From CALNYS01 sp942490855 (lineage in GTDB: Bacteria > Planctomycetota > Phycisphaerae > Phycisphaerales > UBA1924), in the NCBI GenBank assembly GCA_942490855.1, contig CALNYS010000005.1, positions 496,001-560,000 of the forward strand: 64,000 bases of DNA. Direction: 5' to 3'. The position numbers and the translations under genes are program-made. Shown here piece by piece: positions 51,277 to 60,537 of the stretch; position 1 is the stretch's first letter; each line of letters starts with the position of its first letter. A model generated the notes under the pieces. The model had not been told where the DNA came from. It saw nothing but the letters and a program-made list of their open reading frames with translations, and did no database searches.

Positions 51277-52062
51277 GTGTTTACCCTCACCCGCACCGTG
51301 CGATTCGCCGTTTCCAGCGCCCCGGATGCGGGCGGTCCCGGCGTCAACAGCTACGCGGGGGTCCCGGCGATGCGGGGGCTGGGCGCCCACTACGAGCTGG
51401 ACCTCGCGTGCCGGGGGACGCCCGACGCGGTGACGGGGTACGTCGTGAGCATCGCGGACCTCGACCGCGCGGCCCGGGAGCACGCGGTCCCGATCATCGC
51501 ACGCGCGTTCCGGGACGCGCCCGCGACGGAGCCTTCGGCGCTGCTCGGGGAGGTGTCGGGCGCGATCGACGCGGCCCTCGCCCCGCTGGGCGCGAAGCTC
51601 ACGGCTCTGCGCTGGCGCCTCTCGCCCTTCTACAGTGTGGGCATGGACACCGACACACCAGGCAGCGTCGTCCTGCGTCAGCGCTTCGAGTTCGCCGCGG
51701 CTCATCGTTTGCACTCGCCCGCGCTCTCAGACGAGGAGAACCGGCGGGTGTACGGCAAGTGCAACAACCCGTCGGGGCACGGGCACAACTACGTCGTAGA
51801 GCCGGCCGTGCGCACCGCGCCCGGCGCGTTCGGGCTGCCCGAGCTCGAGCGCCTCACGAAGGAGCTCGTGATCGACCGCTTCGACCACAAGCACCTCAAC
51901 GCGGACCTCGACGACTTCACGGGCGAAGCGGCGTCGGTCGAGCACATCGCGCGGCGCTGCTACGAGCTGCTCGTCGAGAGCGTGCGCGCCGCCGGCGCGC
52001 AGCTCGAGAGCGTCAGCGTCTGGGAAACCGAGAAGACGTCCTGCACGTACGCGCCGTCGTAA
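51277..52062 (+). CDS. Tandem 6-pyruvoyl/6-carboxytetrahydropterin synthase-like protein
   Basis: 261 residues. The C-terminal half (about 130-261) has a complete PTPS active site: Zn-binding His in FEFAAAHRLHS, the signature CNNPSGHGHNY with the catalytic Cys and two Zn-binding His, DHKHLN, and the Glu of WETEKTSCTY. The N-terminal half (1-120) looks like a second, decayed copy (GLGAHYELDLACRG, VVSIADLDRAAREHAVPIIA, LTALRWRLSPFYSVGM) without the Zn ligands. The CNNPxGHGHNY form resembles eukaryotic PTPS more than QueD; the actual substrate (queuosine precursor, biopterin or folate side path) is not decided. No queC, queE or queF is nearby. Confidence 0.85.
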   Translation: MFTLTRTVRFAVSSAPDAGGPGVNSYAGVPAMRGLGAHYELDLACRGTPDAVTGYVVSIADLDRAAREHAVPIIARAFRDAPATEPSALLGEVSGAIDAALAPLGAKLTALRWRLSPFYSVGMDTDTPGSVVLRQRFEFAAAHRLHSPALSDEENRRVYGKCNNPSGHGHNYVVEPAVRTAPGAFGLPELERLTKELVIDRFDHKHLNADLDDFTGEAASVEHIARRCYELLVESVRAAGAQLESVSVWETEKTSCTYAPS

Positions 52063-52066
52063 CGGG

Positions 52067-52898
52067 TTAGTAGTCCGTGCCGCGGACGCCGCCGGGGGTG
52101 TTGTGCAGACGCGTCTCGGCGCCGCCGTGGAGCGGGTTGGCGACGCCCTCGTTCGCGTCGGCGGGGTTCTGGAGCGCGGAGTGCCCGTCCGCGAACGCCA
52201 TCGGCGCGGGGACGTCGTAGTGCCCGTTGCGGATCGCCGGCGCCTGGGGCAGGTACGCGAGGTCGGCGTCCCACACGAGCGCCTTGGTCGACGGGTGCAC
52301 GACGTCCGAGGCGCGCACGCCGGTGATGAGGTCTTCAGTCGCGTTGGCGCCCTCGGCGCCGCCTTCGATCCACAGGCGCCCGCTCGCGAGGAACGAGTTG
52401 GAGTAGCGGTACGACACGGGCGGGATCACGCCCTCGTCGCCCCCGCTGTCGGCGAGCGCGAACGTCGGGGAGACGACACGCCGCCCGGGCGAGAACCACG
52501 TCTCCTGGTGCTCGCTCACGCTGATGTGCTCGTCCATGATCAGGGGCCAGAGCGCGGCGAGCTCCCAGATGGGCAGGATCGCGCGCATCAGCTCGGTGCC
52601 CTCGGGGGTCGTCTGACGCGACTCGATCATGATCATCGCCGCGTTCTGGGGGACCCAGCCGCCGCCCCCGCCGCCGAGGTCAACCGTCTCTCGCGTCGGC
52701 CACGCGCCGGTCTCGTTCTCGACAAGGATGAAGCTGTCGGCGATCGAGCCGGTGTTGGCGAGCGACGCCACCTGCGCGGCGGACGTCTTGGCGCCCGCGA
52801 GCGCGGGCGTGAGGATCGCGAGCAGAACCCCGATGATGCCGATGACAACGAGGATCTCGATGAGGGTGAAGCCGGGCGCGGCGCGAAGGGCTGATCAT
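52067..52898 (-). pseudogene. Prepilin-type protein gene with an N-terminal frameshift
   Basis: The ATG at 52898 overlaps the upstream stop (ATGA) and begins MISPSRRA, then enters the wrong frame. In the frame that remains open to 52067 the prepilin motif GFTLIEILVVIGIIGVLLAI is intact, but an in-frame TGA lies directly before it and no start codon is available. One extra base (or two missing) at about 52876-52882, in a CGCGCCGCGCCC run, explains both. The mature part has a pilin-like layout and ends with MAFADGHSALQNP, similar to the H-X9-DG/ADGH prepilins abundant in planctomycetes. It meets the PTPS gene tail-to-tail (4 bp). Confidence 0.75.
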
Positions 52899-53878
52899 TG
52901 GTGGAACTCCATGCGACGGCGTCGGTCCGGTCCGTCGCCCGCGGTGTCTTCGGTCTTGAAGCGCAGGGTCACCTTGCCCGCCCGCCACTCCTGCGAGGCC
53001 TCGTCCCACCACATCGTGAGCCCGAAGCGCGAGTCTTCCACGTCGCTCCCGAGACGCGCCGAGCGCAGCGGAAGCGTGAGCAGGGCGACCGCCGTGCCCT
53101 CGAGCGGGGCGGAGCCTGCGTTCTCGCTCGGGTGGGTGAGCTGGTGGTGCGACCACCCGCCGGCGCTCGACGAGAAACTCATCTGCACGCGTCGTTCGTC
53201 GTCGCCCTCCCCGGCGACAACGTCCTCGGCGAGCCCGTCGAGCAGACCGGGCGGGAGGGCGAACTCCGGCTCCTTCGGCGCGTCGGACACGCGGAGCTGG
53301 GCGACATCGAGCGAGGCGAGCGCCGTGGCCTGGCCGAAGTACTCGCCCTCGAGCCCGCGGTCGGCGCCGAGGGCGTTCCGGGGCGCCGGGCGCGGCGTTC
53401 CGTCTTCGGGGCGCGCCGACGCCACGAAGAAGGGCTCGAGGAACTCGACGGCCGCCTCGGCGAAGCGCTGCTTGGCGATGGGCGGCGCCTGGCGGTACGC
53501 CGTCGCGCCCGATGCTTTGGCGGACACGGCTTGCATCAGCTCGTCGAACATCGCGTAGACGTCGTCCTCGTCCTCGATGTCGGGGAAGCTGAAGGAGGAC
53601 GGGTCCATCCCGTCGCCCGTCACCAGCTCGCGCATGCCCTCGGGGAGATCATCGCGGGACATCCGCATGACGTTCTCGCCCTCCGGGCTGGCGTTCGGGG
53701 CGCCGTCGGTCACAAACTCGCGCTCCCCTTCGGCGCCGGGGGGCGATTCGGACATCCCGACCCGCCCGAACTGACGGGACGACCCCCCGCCGGTGGTCGA
53801 GAAGAGCGACCACACGCCCGCCCCGACCCCAACCACAGCCAGCAGAGCGGCGCCGACGAACGCGAGTTTCCGATCCAT
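52895..53878 (-). CDS. Single-pass membrane protein upstream of the prepilin gene
   Basis: 327 residues from ATG 53878 (AGGGG 8 nt upstream; ATG 53884 is a close alternative). One N-terminal membrane segment (LAFVGAALLAVVGVGAGVWSLF), then a polar Gly/Ser/Glu-rich stretch, an acidic helical region (FSFPDIEDEDDVYAMFDELM) and a strand-rich C-terminus with LTMWWDEASQEWRAGKVTLR. I do not recognise the family. Its stop overlaps the prepilin start, so it may work with that pilin-like protein. Confidence 0.65.
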   Translation of the reverse strand: MDRKLAFVGAALLAVVGVGAGVWSLFSTTGGGSSRQFGRVGMSESPPGAEGEREFVTDGAPNASPEGENVMRMSRDDLPEGMRELVTGDGMDPSSFSFPDIEDEDDVYAMFDELMQAVSAKASGATAYRQAPPIAKQRFAEAAVEFLEPFFVASARPEDGTPRPAPRNALGADRGLEGEYFGQATALASLDVAQLRVSDAPKEPEFALPPGLLDGLAEDVVAGEGDDERRVQMSFSSSAGGWSHHQLTHPSENAGSAPLEGTAVALLTLPLRSARLGSDVEDSRFGLTMWWDEASQEWRAGKVTLRFKTEDTAGDGPDRRRRMEFHQ

Positions 53879-53965
53879 GCGCATTTCCCCTATCGGCGCC
53901 CTACCGTGACGCCAGCCGCATAGACGCGCGACGGGCGCGGTTCCGGCGCCAGCGGAGAAGATCGC

Positions 53966-54568
53966 ATGCCCGCCCTCGTCCTCGCCAGCCGATCCCCCCG
54001 CCGGCGCCAGCTCCTCGACGAGGCCGGCGTCGCCCACGAGGCCCGCCCCGCCGACCTCGACGACGGCGACCTGACCGACAGCGGCTCCGACCCGACCCAG
54101 TGGGTCGCGGCCCTCGCGTACCTCAAGGCCCGGCGCGTCGCCGACAGCGCAGCCGGCCGCGCGGTGCTCGGCGCGGACACCGTCGTGATCAAGGACGGCG
54201 CCGTCATCGGGCAGCCCCGCGACGCGGCCCACGCCAGAGAGATCATCCTCGCGCTGCGCGAGGGCGAGCACAGGGTCGCGACGGGCGTCGCGCTCCTCCG
54301 CCCGGGCGCCCCACGCCTCCTGTTCGTCGATGTCGCGCGGGTGCGGGTCGGCGCTGTCCCCGACGCCGAGATCGACGCCTACCTCGCGAGCGACGCCTGG
54401 AGGGGCAAGGCCGGGGCGTACAACCTCAACGAGCGCCAGGACGCCGGCTGGCCCCTCACGTGCGAGGGCGACCCCGCGACCGTCATGGGGCTGCCGATGC
54501 GGCGTCTGCGGGCGCTGCTGGCGAAGCTGTCGCTCACGCCCGCTATCGCCGATACTGAGGCATCGTGA
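53966..54568 (+). CDS. maf: Maf family nucleoside-triphosphate pyrophosphatase
   Basis: 200 residues. LASRSPRRRQLLDEAG is the Maf phosphate-binding motif, LGADTVVIKDG holds the catalytic Asp, and WRGKAGAYNLNERQDAGWPL followed by VMGLPM is the C-terminal signature. Members hydrolyse dTTP/UTP or modified nucleotides. GGAG lies 8 nt upstream. First gene of a four-gene plus-strand operon ending with nadC; GTGA overlap with the next gene. Confidence 0.92.
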   Translation: MPALVLASRSPRRRQLLDEAGVAHEARPADLDDGDLTDSGSDPTQWVAALAYLKARRVADSAAGRAVLGADTVVIKDGAVIGQPRDAAHAREIILALREGEHRVATGVALLRPGAPRLLFVDVARVRVGAVPDAEIDAYLASDAWRGKAGAYNLNERQDAGWPLTCEGDPATVMGLPMRRLRALLAKLSLTPAIADTEAS

Positions 54569-54936
54569 CCGCCGTGCTCCCCCCGCTCGTAACGATCCCG
54601 CTGGCCCTGGTGGCGATGCTGCTGGTCTCGGCGCACGTCACGCTCACGCAGGCCTCGCACGCGCCGCCGTCGCGCAAGCGGATCCGCGTCGCCAACGGGT
54701 GGGTGATGCTGCTGGCGCTCCCCCTGCTCGCGGCGGGCACGTCGCTCGTCTCCGCGGACCGCCAGCCACGCCTGTTCGCCCTCACGTGGCTCGTGGTGAT
54801 CCTGCTGCTCGTGCTGGCGGTGATGCTCGCGCTCCTGGACGTGCTCAACACCGTGCGCCTCGCGCGGGTCGATCGGCGTCGCAACCTGATCGAGTTCGCC
54901 AAGGCCCGCTACGCGTCCGAGCAGGACGATGAGTAA
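54565..54936 (+). CDS. Small membrane protein between maf and lpxK
   Basis: 123 residues from a GTG. Three hydrophobic segments are seen: residues 5-25 (LPPLVTIPLALVAMLLVSAH), 46-64 (WVMLLALPLLAAGTSLVSA) and 72-94 (LTWLVVILLLVLAVMLALLD). The C-terminus is charged (RRRNLIEFAKARYASEQDDE). Overlaps maf by 4 bp and lpxK by 8 bp. No family recognised. Confidence 0.75.
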   Translation: MTAVLPPLVTIPLALVAMLLVSAHVTLTQASHAPPSRKRIRVANGWVMLLALPLLAAGTSLVSADRQPRLFALTWLVVILLLVLAVMLALLDVLNTVRLARVDRRRNLIEFAKARYASEQDDE

Positions 54937-55972
54937 CCGGCGCCCCCCGCTGCACCCACTCCTCGGACGCCCGCTCGCGCCGCTGTACGGGTTCGCCGTC
55001 GCGAAACGCAACGCCCGCTTCGACAAAGGCCACGGCGTCCGCTCCGGCCCCGTCCCCGTGATCTCGGTCGGCAATATCTCCGTCGGCGGCGTCGGGAAAT
55101 CCCCCCACGTGCGCTACATCGCCGGCGTGCTCAAAGCGCTCGGGCGACGCCCGGCGATCGTCATGCGCGGCTACGGCCCGAAGGTTAACGGCGTCTCGGA
55201 CGAGCAGGCCGAGCACCGCGCCGAGGCCCCGGGCGTGGCCGTCGTCGCGCACCCCAACCGCTACGAGGCCGTCGCGCGGATGCTCACGACGACCATCCCC
55301 AAGTCCGACGTCGCGGTGCTCGACGACGGGTTCCAGCACCGGCGCCTCAAGCGCGACCTCGACCTCGTGCTCATCGACGCGACGCGCTCGCCGTTTACCG
55401 ACCGCCTCCTCCCCGCCGGCTGGCTCCGCGAACCCGTGTCCTCCCTCGCCCGCGCCTCGGCGGTGATCCTCACCCACGCCGACATCCCGCGCGCCGGCGA
55501 CCTCGCCGCCCTGCGCGCCGACGTCGAACGCGTCACCGGGTCGCGCCCGATCGCCGAGACGCGCCACGCGTGGGGCGACCCCGTCCCGGCGCTCATCGAG
55601 GGACGCGAGACCGTCAAACCCCGCGCCTACCTCAAAGGACGCACGCTCGTCGTCGCCTGCGGGATCGGCAACCCCGACGCCCTGCTCTGGCAGACGCGCA
55701 GCGCGGGGGCCGTCGTCGGCGAGGCCATCCTCTTCCGCGACCACGCCCCGCTCGGCGAGGCCCAGATCGCGAAGGTCATCGACGCCGCCCAGGCGATCAA
55801 CGCCGACGCCATCCTCTGCACCCCCAAGGACTGGACGAAACTCCGGCGCGCCCCCGCGGACGCCTGGCCCTGCCCCGTCCTGCGCCCGCGCGTCGAGATC
55901 GCGTTCGAGCGCGGGCGCGAAGAACTCGACGCCCTCATCGCCGCCGCGCTGGAACGCCCCCGGGGCGGGTAA
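54929..55972 (+). CDS. lpxK: Tetraacyldisaccharide 4'-kinase
   Basis: 347 residues. The P loop is GNISVGGVGKSPHVRYIAGV, and DDGFQHRRLKRDLDLVLIDA is the LpxK signature, followed by LLPAGWLREPVSSLARA. It phosphorylates the lipid A precursor at the inner membrane, and with lpxA in the same window supports an outer membrane containing lipid A. The N-terminal PLLGRPLAPLYGFAVAKRN helix matches the membrane-associated start of the family. Confidence 0.95.
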   Translation: MSNRRPPLHPLLGRPLAPLYGFAVAKRNARFDKGHGVRSGPVPVISVGNISVGGVGKSPHVRYIAGVLKALGRRPAIVMRGYGPKVNGVSDEQAEHRAEAPGVAVVAHPNRYEAVARMLTTTIPKSDVAVLDDGFQHRRLKRDLDLVLIDATRSPFTDRLLPAGWLREPVSSLARASAVILTHADIPRAGDLAALRADVERVTGSRPIAETRHAWGDPVPALIEGRETVKPRAYLKGRTLVVACGIGNPDALLWQTRSAGAVVGEAILFRDHAPLGEAQIAKVIDAAQAINADAILCTPKDWTKLRRAPADAWPCPVLRPRVEIAFERGREELDALIAAALERPRGG

Positions 55973-55975
55973 CCT
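55970..55975 (+). promoter_or_regulatory. Weak candidate leaderless -10 element of nadC
   Basis: TAACCT (its TAA is also the lpxK stop codon), then CCCGGT, then the nadC ATG. The spacing matches the other candidates but the sequence could be chance because the stop codon fixes TAA. Confidence 0.25.
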
Positions 55976-55981
55976 CCCGGT

Positions 55982-56896
55982 ATGCCAGCGCCCGCCGACC
56001 TCAACGCACTCCCCCTCCCCGCCCTCTACGACGCCCTGCGCCCCCGCGGCGTGCGCCGCCTGCTCGAGCTCGCCCGCGACGAGGACCTCGGCGTCCCCCC
56101 GCGCGACCTCGCCTCCGACGCCCTCGCGCCCGCCGGCGGCGCGTTCCGCGTCGTCGCGCGCGAGCCCGGCGTGCTCGCGGGGCTCGCGGCGGTCCCCGAC
56201 CTGATCGACGTCTACAGCGCCCGCCTCGCGTTCACCCCCGCGGTGCGCGACGGCGACGCGTTCGACGCCGGCGCGCCCATCGCAACGCTCGAGGGCGAAG
56301 CCGGAGACCTGCTCCGCCTCGAGCGCCCGCTGCTCAACCTGCTCTCGCGCCTTTCCGGCATCGCGACGCTCACGGCGCGCTTCGTCGCGGCGGTCGAGGG
56401 CACGGACGCCGTCGTCCTCGACACACGCAAGACCACCCCGGGGCTGCGGGCACTTGAGAAATACGCCGTGCGCTGCGGCGGCGGGCACAGCCACCGCATG
56501 GGCCTCGACGACGCCGCGATGTTCAAGGACAACCACCTCGCGGGCCTCGCGCTCGACGAGCTCCCCGCCGCGCTCACGACGGCCGCGGAGCTCGTGCGCG
56601 CCCAGGGCGGCGCGTTCATCGAGGTCGAGGTGGACTCGCTCGACCAGCTCGACCGCGTGCTGACAATCACACCCGGGCTGATCGACTACGTCCTGCTCGA
56701 CAACATGACCCTCGACGACCTGCGCGAAGCCGTGCGCCGGCGCGACAGCGCGGGCTCACCGATCGCGCTCGAGGCGTCCGGCGGCGTCTCGCTCGCCAGC
56801 GTGCGCGCGATCGCGGAAACGGGCGTGCAGCGCATCAGCGCCGGCGCGCTGACGCACTCGGCGGGGATGATCGACTTCGGGCTCGATTCGGCCTAA
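55982..56896 (+). CDS. nadC: Nicotinate-nucleotide pyrophosphorylase (carboxylating)
   Basis: 304 residues. VVLDTRKTTPGLRALEKYAV followed by CGGGHSHRMGLDDAAMFKDN are the quinolinate phosphoribosyltransferase active-site segments, with basic residues for quinolinate and PRPP. LERPLLNLLSRLSGIATLT and IALEASGGVSLASVRAIAET are further family blocks. It converts quinolinate to nicotinate mononucleotide in NAD synthesis. The stop abuts the HNH gene stop on the other strand. Confidence 0.96.
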   Translation: MPAPADLNALPLPALYDALRPRGVRRLLELARDEDLGVPPRDLASDALAPAGGAFRVVAREPGVLAGLAAVPDLIDVYSARLAFTPAVRDGDAFDAGAPIATLEGEAGDLLRLERPLLNLLSRLSGIATLTARFVAAVEGTDAVVLDTRKTTPGLRALEKYAVRCGGGHSHRMGLDDAAMFKDNHLAGLALDELPAALTTAAELVRAQGGAFIEVEVDSLDQLDRVLTITPGLIDYVLLDNMTLDDLREAVRRRDSAGSPIALEASGGVSLASVRAIAETGVQRISAGALTHSAGMIDFGLDSA

Positions 56897-57616
56897 TCAG
56901 CCCAGCTCGACCGACCAGTACGCCTCGTCCAGGAACGCCTTCCAGCTCTCGTAGCGCTCCTGCCCCAGCCGGACCGAGATCAGCGGGTGGCGCTTCGGGC
57001 GGACCGGTGTTTTGCGCAGGCTCATGCGCGCCTGGACGGGCGTGCGTCCGCCTTTTTTCGCGTTGCAGCGCACGCAAGCGCACACGAGGTTTTCCCACGA
57101 GTCGCCGCCGCCCTGGCTCTTGGGCTGGACGTGGTCGATCGTCAGCTCGCTCGAAGGGAAGGAGCGCCCGCAGTACTGGCAGCGGTTGCGGTCGCGGGCG
57201 AAGAGGTTGCGTCGGTTGAGCTTCACCTGCTGCGCGGGGAGGCGGTCGTAGCCGAAGAGGCGGATCACCTTGGGCACCGCGATCTGCATGCGCACGGTGC
57301 TGACCCAGTCGTGCATGTCCGGCTCGAACTCGCGCTGGAGCTCCGAGACTTCCGTCCACGACGCGAAGTCGTAGTTGAGGTACTGCCCGCGGTCGACGTG
57401 GATCACCTCCGCCTGGTTGCGGCAGAGCATCGCGAACGCCCGGCGCGCCGAAATCACCCGGATCGCGACGTACAGCTTGTTCAGGACCAGCACTTTCGCG
57501 TCGAGCCCGATGCTCGTGGCGGAAAGAGCAGCGACTGGGATACCCCCCAGCGTTGCGGCGGCGGCTGCTGCTGGGTCGCCCTCCGAGTAGTCGGGCTTTC
57601 CTGCGCGTCGTGCCAT
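56897..57616 (-). CDS. HNH endonuclease family protein
   Basis: 239 residues. The HNH fold is RCQYCGRSFPSSELTIDHVQ followed by PKSQGGGDSWENLVCACVRC and NAKKGG, with two CxxC pairs for zinc and the catalytic His in IDHV. The N-terminal region VLVLNKLYVAIRVISARRAF with VIHVDRGQYLNYDFASW is shared by a common stand-alone HNH group of unknown target found in planctomycetes and cyanobacteria. Ahead of its ATG are a GGAGGGGGG run and TAGGCT, 9 nt from the start. Confidence 0.9.
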   Translation of the reverse strand: MARRAGKPDYSEGDPAAAAAATLGGIPVAALSATSIGLDAKVLVLNKLYVAIRVISARRAFAMLCRNQAEVIHVDRGQYLNYDFASWTEVSELQREFEPDMHDWVSTVRMQIAVPKVIRLFGYDRLPAQQVKLNRRNLFARDRNRCQYCGRSFPSSELTIDHVQPKSQGGGDSWENLVCACVRCNAKKGGRTPVQARMSLRKTPVRPKRHPLISVRLGQERYESWKAFLDEAYWSVELG

Positions 57617-57710
57617 GTCATCAAGAGCCTATGCCGCTCATCCCCCCTCCGCAATATTTGGGTGGTGAAGTTCGCGCACAACGCGATATCGGCGGTCGGC
57701 GGAGCGGTCT

Positions 57711-59297
57711 TCAGTGCTTGAAGTGGCGGACGCCCGTCAGGAGGCACGTCACGCCGCGCTTCTTACACAGCTCGATCGTCTCGGAATCCCGCTTCGACCC
57801 GCCCGGGTGCACGATCACGCTCACCCCCGCGTCGATGAGGATCTCCGGCCCGTCGGGGAAAGGGAAGAAGGCGTCCGAGGCCGCGATCGCCCCGCGCGCC
57901 CGTTCGCCGGCCTTCTCCACCGCGATCCGGCACGACGCCACGCGGTCCATCTGCCCGGCGCCCCCGCCGAAGAGCGCCGACGCGGTCCCGTCCGCACCGC
58001 CGATCGCCACCGCGTTCGAGTGCAGGTGCTTGCACGCGACCCACACCGACGCGGCCGCCGCGAGCACGTCGGCTGTCGGCTCGGGGCCCGCCGCGTGCGT
58101 CCACTCTCCCGGCGCGACCGGCGCGTCGTCGGCGGTCTGCGCGAGCGCCCCGCCGCGGAAGGTCTTGATCTCCACGCCGCCGGCGCCGGCGTCCGCGAGG
58201 TCGCCCACCGCGAGCAGTCGCACGTTCGCCCAGCGGGCCCGCAGGGTCTCGAGCGCGCCGTCTTCGAACGCGGGCGCGACGATTACTTCGAGGAACGTCC
58301 CCTCGCCCGCGAGGCGGTCGGCCGAAGCGCCGTCGATCGCGTCGGAGCACGCGACGATGCCGCCGAACGCGGCGAGCGGGTCGCCGTTCATCGCGGCGTT
58401 GACCGCGTCGCCGATCGCCGGCGCGCTGGCGGCGCCGCAGGGGTTCGCGTGCTTGATCACGCACGCCGACGGGCGCCCCGTGGAGCGCCTCAGGTCGATC
58501 GCCAGCTCGAGCGCGGCCGCGGCGTCGGCGATGTTGTTGTAGCTCAGCTCTTTCCCGTGCAGCTGCTCGGCGCTCGCAAGGGACGGGCCCGCGTGCGCCG
58601 GGTCGCGGTACACCGCCGCCCGCTGGTGCGGGTTCTCACCGTAACGCAGGTCCGCGCCCTTCTCGAAGCGCGGCGCGAGCGTCGCGGGGAAGCCGTCGTC
58701 CTCGCGAGCGAGGTACGCGCTGATCGCGGCGTCGTACGCGCTCGTGCGCTCGTAGGCGGCGCGCATCAGATCAAGGCGCAGCGCGAGGGTCGTCGCGCCG
58801 TTGTTCGCCGCCAGCTCGTCCATGATGCGCTCGTACTGCGCCGGGCTCGTCGCGACGGTGATGCGCCGGGCGTTCTTCGCCGCCGAGCGGATCATCGAGG
58901 GGCCCCCGATGTCGATCTGTTCGACCGCCTCCTCGTGCGACACGCCGCCCTTGGCGACCGTCTCCTCGAACGGGTACAGGTTCACGCACACGAGGTCGAT
59001 CGGCTCGATCGAGTGCAGACGCATCGCCTCGACGTGGTCGGGGTTGTCAGTCACGCCCAGCAGCCCGCCGTGGATGACCGGGTGCAGCGTCTTGACGCGC
59101 CCGTCCATGATCTCGGGGAACCCGGTGATCGCCTCGACGGGCGTGGTCATCACGCCGGCGTCCTTGAGGAACCGCGCGGTGCCGCCGGTCGAGATGATCT
59201 CGACGTTCCGCTCGCACAGCGCGCGGGCGAACTCCGCGAGCCCGGACTTGTCGCTCACAGAGATCAGCGCGCGTCTGACGGGCGAGAGGTCTGTCAT
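57711..59297 (-). CDS. purH: Bifunctional AICAR formyltransferase/IMP cyclohydrolase
   Basis: 528 residues, standard length. The N-terminal MGS-like IMP cyclohydrolase domain has ALISVSDKSGLAEFARALCE and HPVIHGGLLG; the C-terminal formyltransferase domain has DLRYGENPHQRAAVYRD, ACVIKHANPCGAASA, and the end IVHPGGSKRDSETIELCKKR followed by GVTCLLTGVRHFKH. It catalyses the last two steps of IMP synthesis. It begins 2 bp after the BamB-like lipoprotein gene. Confidence 0.97.
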   Translation of the reverse strand: MTDLSPVRRALISVSDKSGLAEFARALCERNVEIISTGGTARFLKDAGVMTTPVEAITGFPEIMDGRVKTLHPVIHGGLLGVTDNPDHVEAMRLHSIEPIDLVCVNLYPFEETVAKGGVSHEEAVEQIDIGGPSMIRSAAKNARRITVATSPAQYERIMDELAANNGATTLALRLDLMRAAYERTSAYDAAISAYLAREDDGFPATLAPRFEKGADLRYGENPHQRAAVYRDPAHAGPSLASAEQLHGKELSYNNIADAAAALELAIDLRRSTGRPSACVIKHANPCGAASAPAIGDAVNAAMNGDPLAAFGGIVACSDAIDGASADRLAGEGTFLEVIVAPAFEDGALETLRARWANVRLLAVGDLADAGAGGVEIKTFRGGALAQTADDAPVAPGEWTHAAGPEPTADVLAAAASVWVACKHLHSNAVAIGGADGTASALFGGGAGQMDRVASCRIAVEKAGERARGAIAASDAFFPFPDGPEILIDAGVSVIVHPGGSKRDSETIELCKKRGVTCLLTGVRHFKH

Positions 59298-59299
59298 GT

Positions 59300-60454
59300 T
59301 TAGCGGCGGTTGAAGCGCGACACGGCGCCGCGGTCGGTCACGAGGTACAGATCGCCGTCGAGCGGGTCGCTCATCTGCGCCGTGTGCAGCCCGGGGACGC
59401 TCACCCTCGCGACGACCTCGCCGTGATCGTCAACCGCCAGAAGATCGCTGCCCGAGCGGACAAGGACGTTCCCGCCCACGACCCCGAGCGCCGCGCCCGA
59501 GACGCCGCTCGCCGTCCACACGACGTCGCCCGAGTACGCGTCAAGGCCCACCATCCCGACGCGGGGCACGCTGACGTAGACGATGTCGTCGATAATGCGC
59601 ACGTCGCCGCTGAGCTGGCTCTCTGTCCGGTAGCGCCACAAGCGGTTGCCGCCCGTCGCGCTGAACCCGTACACGGACTGGTCCCGGCTCGCGACCGCGA
59701 CAACGGCGTCCGTCGCGTCGATCGCCCCGCCCGGCCCGTCGAACGCGCGCCCGCGGGCGCTGGCCTTGCCGGTCGCCGGGTTCAGGACGATGACGTCCCC
59801 GCCCTGGCTCGCGACTCCGACGTGGTCGCCAACAAGAACGGGCGTCGTGACGATCGTGCCCTCGAGCTGGTACTGCCAGCGCCCCTGCCCGGTGCGCACG
59901 TCGTGAGCGAGCACGCGCCCGGTGGGCGAACCGAAGAACGCCGCCCCGCCCGTCACCACGGGCGGCGTGTTCACGAGGATGTCCAGCGGGTGACGGTCGA
60001 GCAGGTCGCCCGTCTGCGCGCTCAGGACGAACAGCTCCACGTCAGACGCGACGTACACCCGGTCGCCCGAGCGGGCGTTGCCGACAAAGCGCGTCAGCGA
60101 GTTGCCCAGCACGGTGCTCCACACCGCTTCGCCCGTCTCAGCACGCAGCATGGAGACCGCGTGCTTGGATTCCTGCACCACGATCCCGTCGCCGAGGACG
60201 TCCGCCCGGGCCACGCGGGCCCCGCGGGTCATCACGGCCGCCCCCGACCAGCGGAGGTCGAAGCCCAGCTCGCGGAACCCGTCCATGTCGAGCGACGCCG
60301 TGAACGTGTTGCGGGTCTCGCTCGTCCATCGCGGCCCCCCCGTGGTCGAGGAGGAGGACGAGGAGCCGCACCCGGCGGCGAGCAGAGCGACGCCCGCGAC
60401 GAGGGCGAACGCCGAGCGCCGGACAAGGGCGTTGGTTGGCTGGTGTTGCGACAT
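59300..60454 (-). CDS. PQQ-like beta-propeller lipoprotein (BamB-like)
   Basis: 384 residues. The lipobox LAAGC gives a lipidated Cys29, followed by a serine run. Seven blade-like repeats are seen with the AxD/TGxxxW pattern, for example LRAETGEAVWSTVLGNSLTR, LSAQTGDLLDRHPLDI, HDVRTGQGRWQYQLEGTIVT, GFSATGGNRLWRYRTESQLS and LDAYSGDVVWTASGVSG. The fold resembles BamB of the outer-membrane protein assembly machine, but no other bam gene is near, so the name is by fold only. It sits directly before purH. Confidence 0.82.
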   Translation of the reverse strand: MSQHQPTNALVRRSAFALVAGVALLAAGCGSSSSSSTTGGPRWTSETRNTFTASLDMDGFRELGFDLRWSGAAVMTRGARVARADVLGDGIVVQESKHAVSMLRAETGEAVWSTVLGNSLTRFVGNARSGDRVYVASDVELFVLSAQTGDLLDRHPLDILVNTPPVVTGGAAFFGSPTGRVLAHDVRTGQGRWQYQLEGTIVTTPVLVGDHVGVASQGGDVIVLNPATGKASARGRAFDGPGGAIDATDAVVAVASRDQSVYGFSATGGNRLWRYRTESQLSGDVRIIDDIVYVSVPRVGMVGLDAYSGDVVWTASGVSGAALGVVGGNVLVRSGSDLLAVDDHGEVVARVSVPGLHTAQMSDPLDGDLYLVTDRGAVSRFNRR

Positions 60455-60537
60455 CTGGCGGAGTCTCCTTCTCCCGGGGGAGGGGCAGTATCGAGACGGG
60501 CCCGCGCGGGGTCAACCGACGCGCCCCGGGGCGTTCC

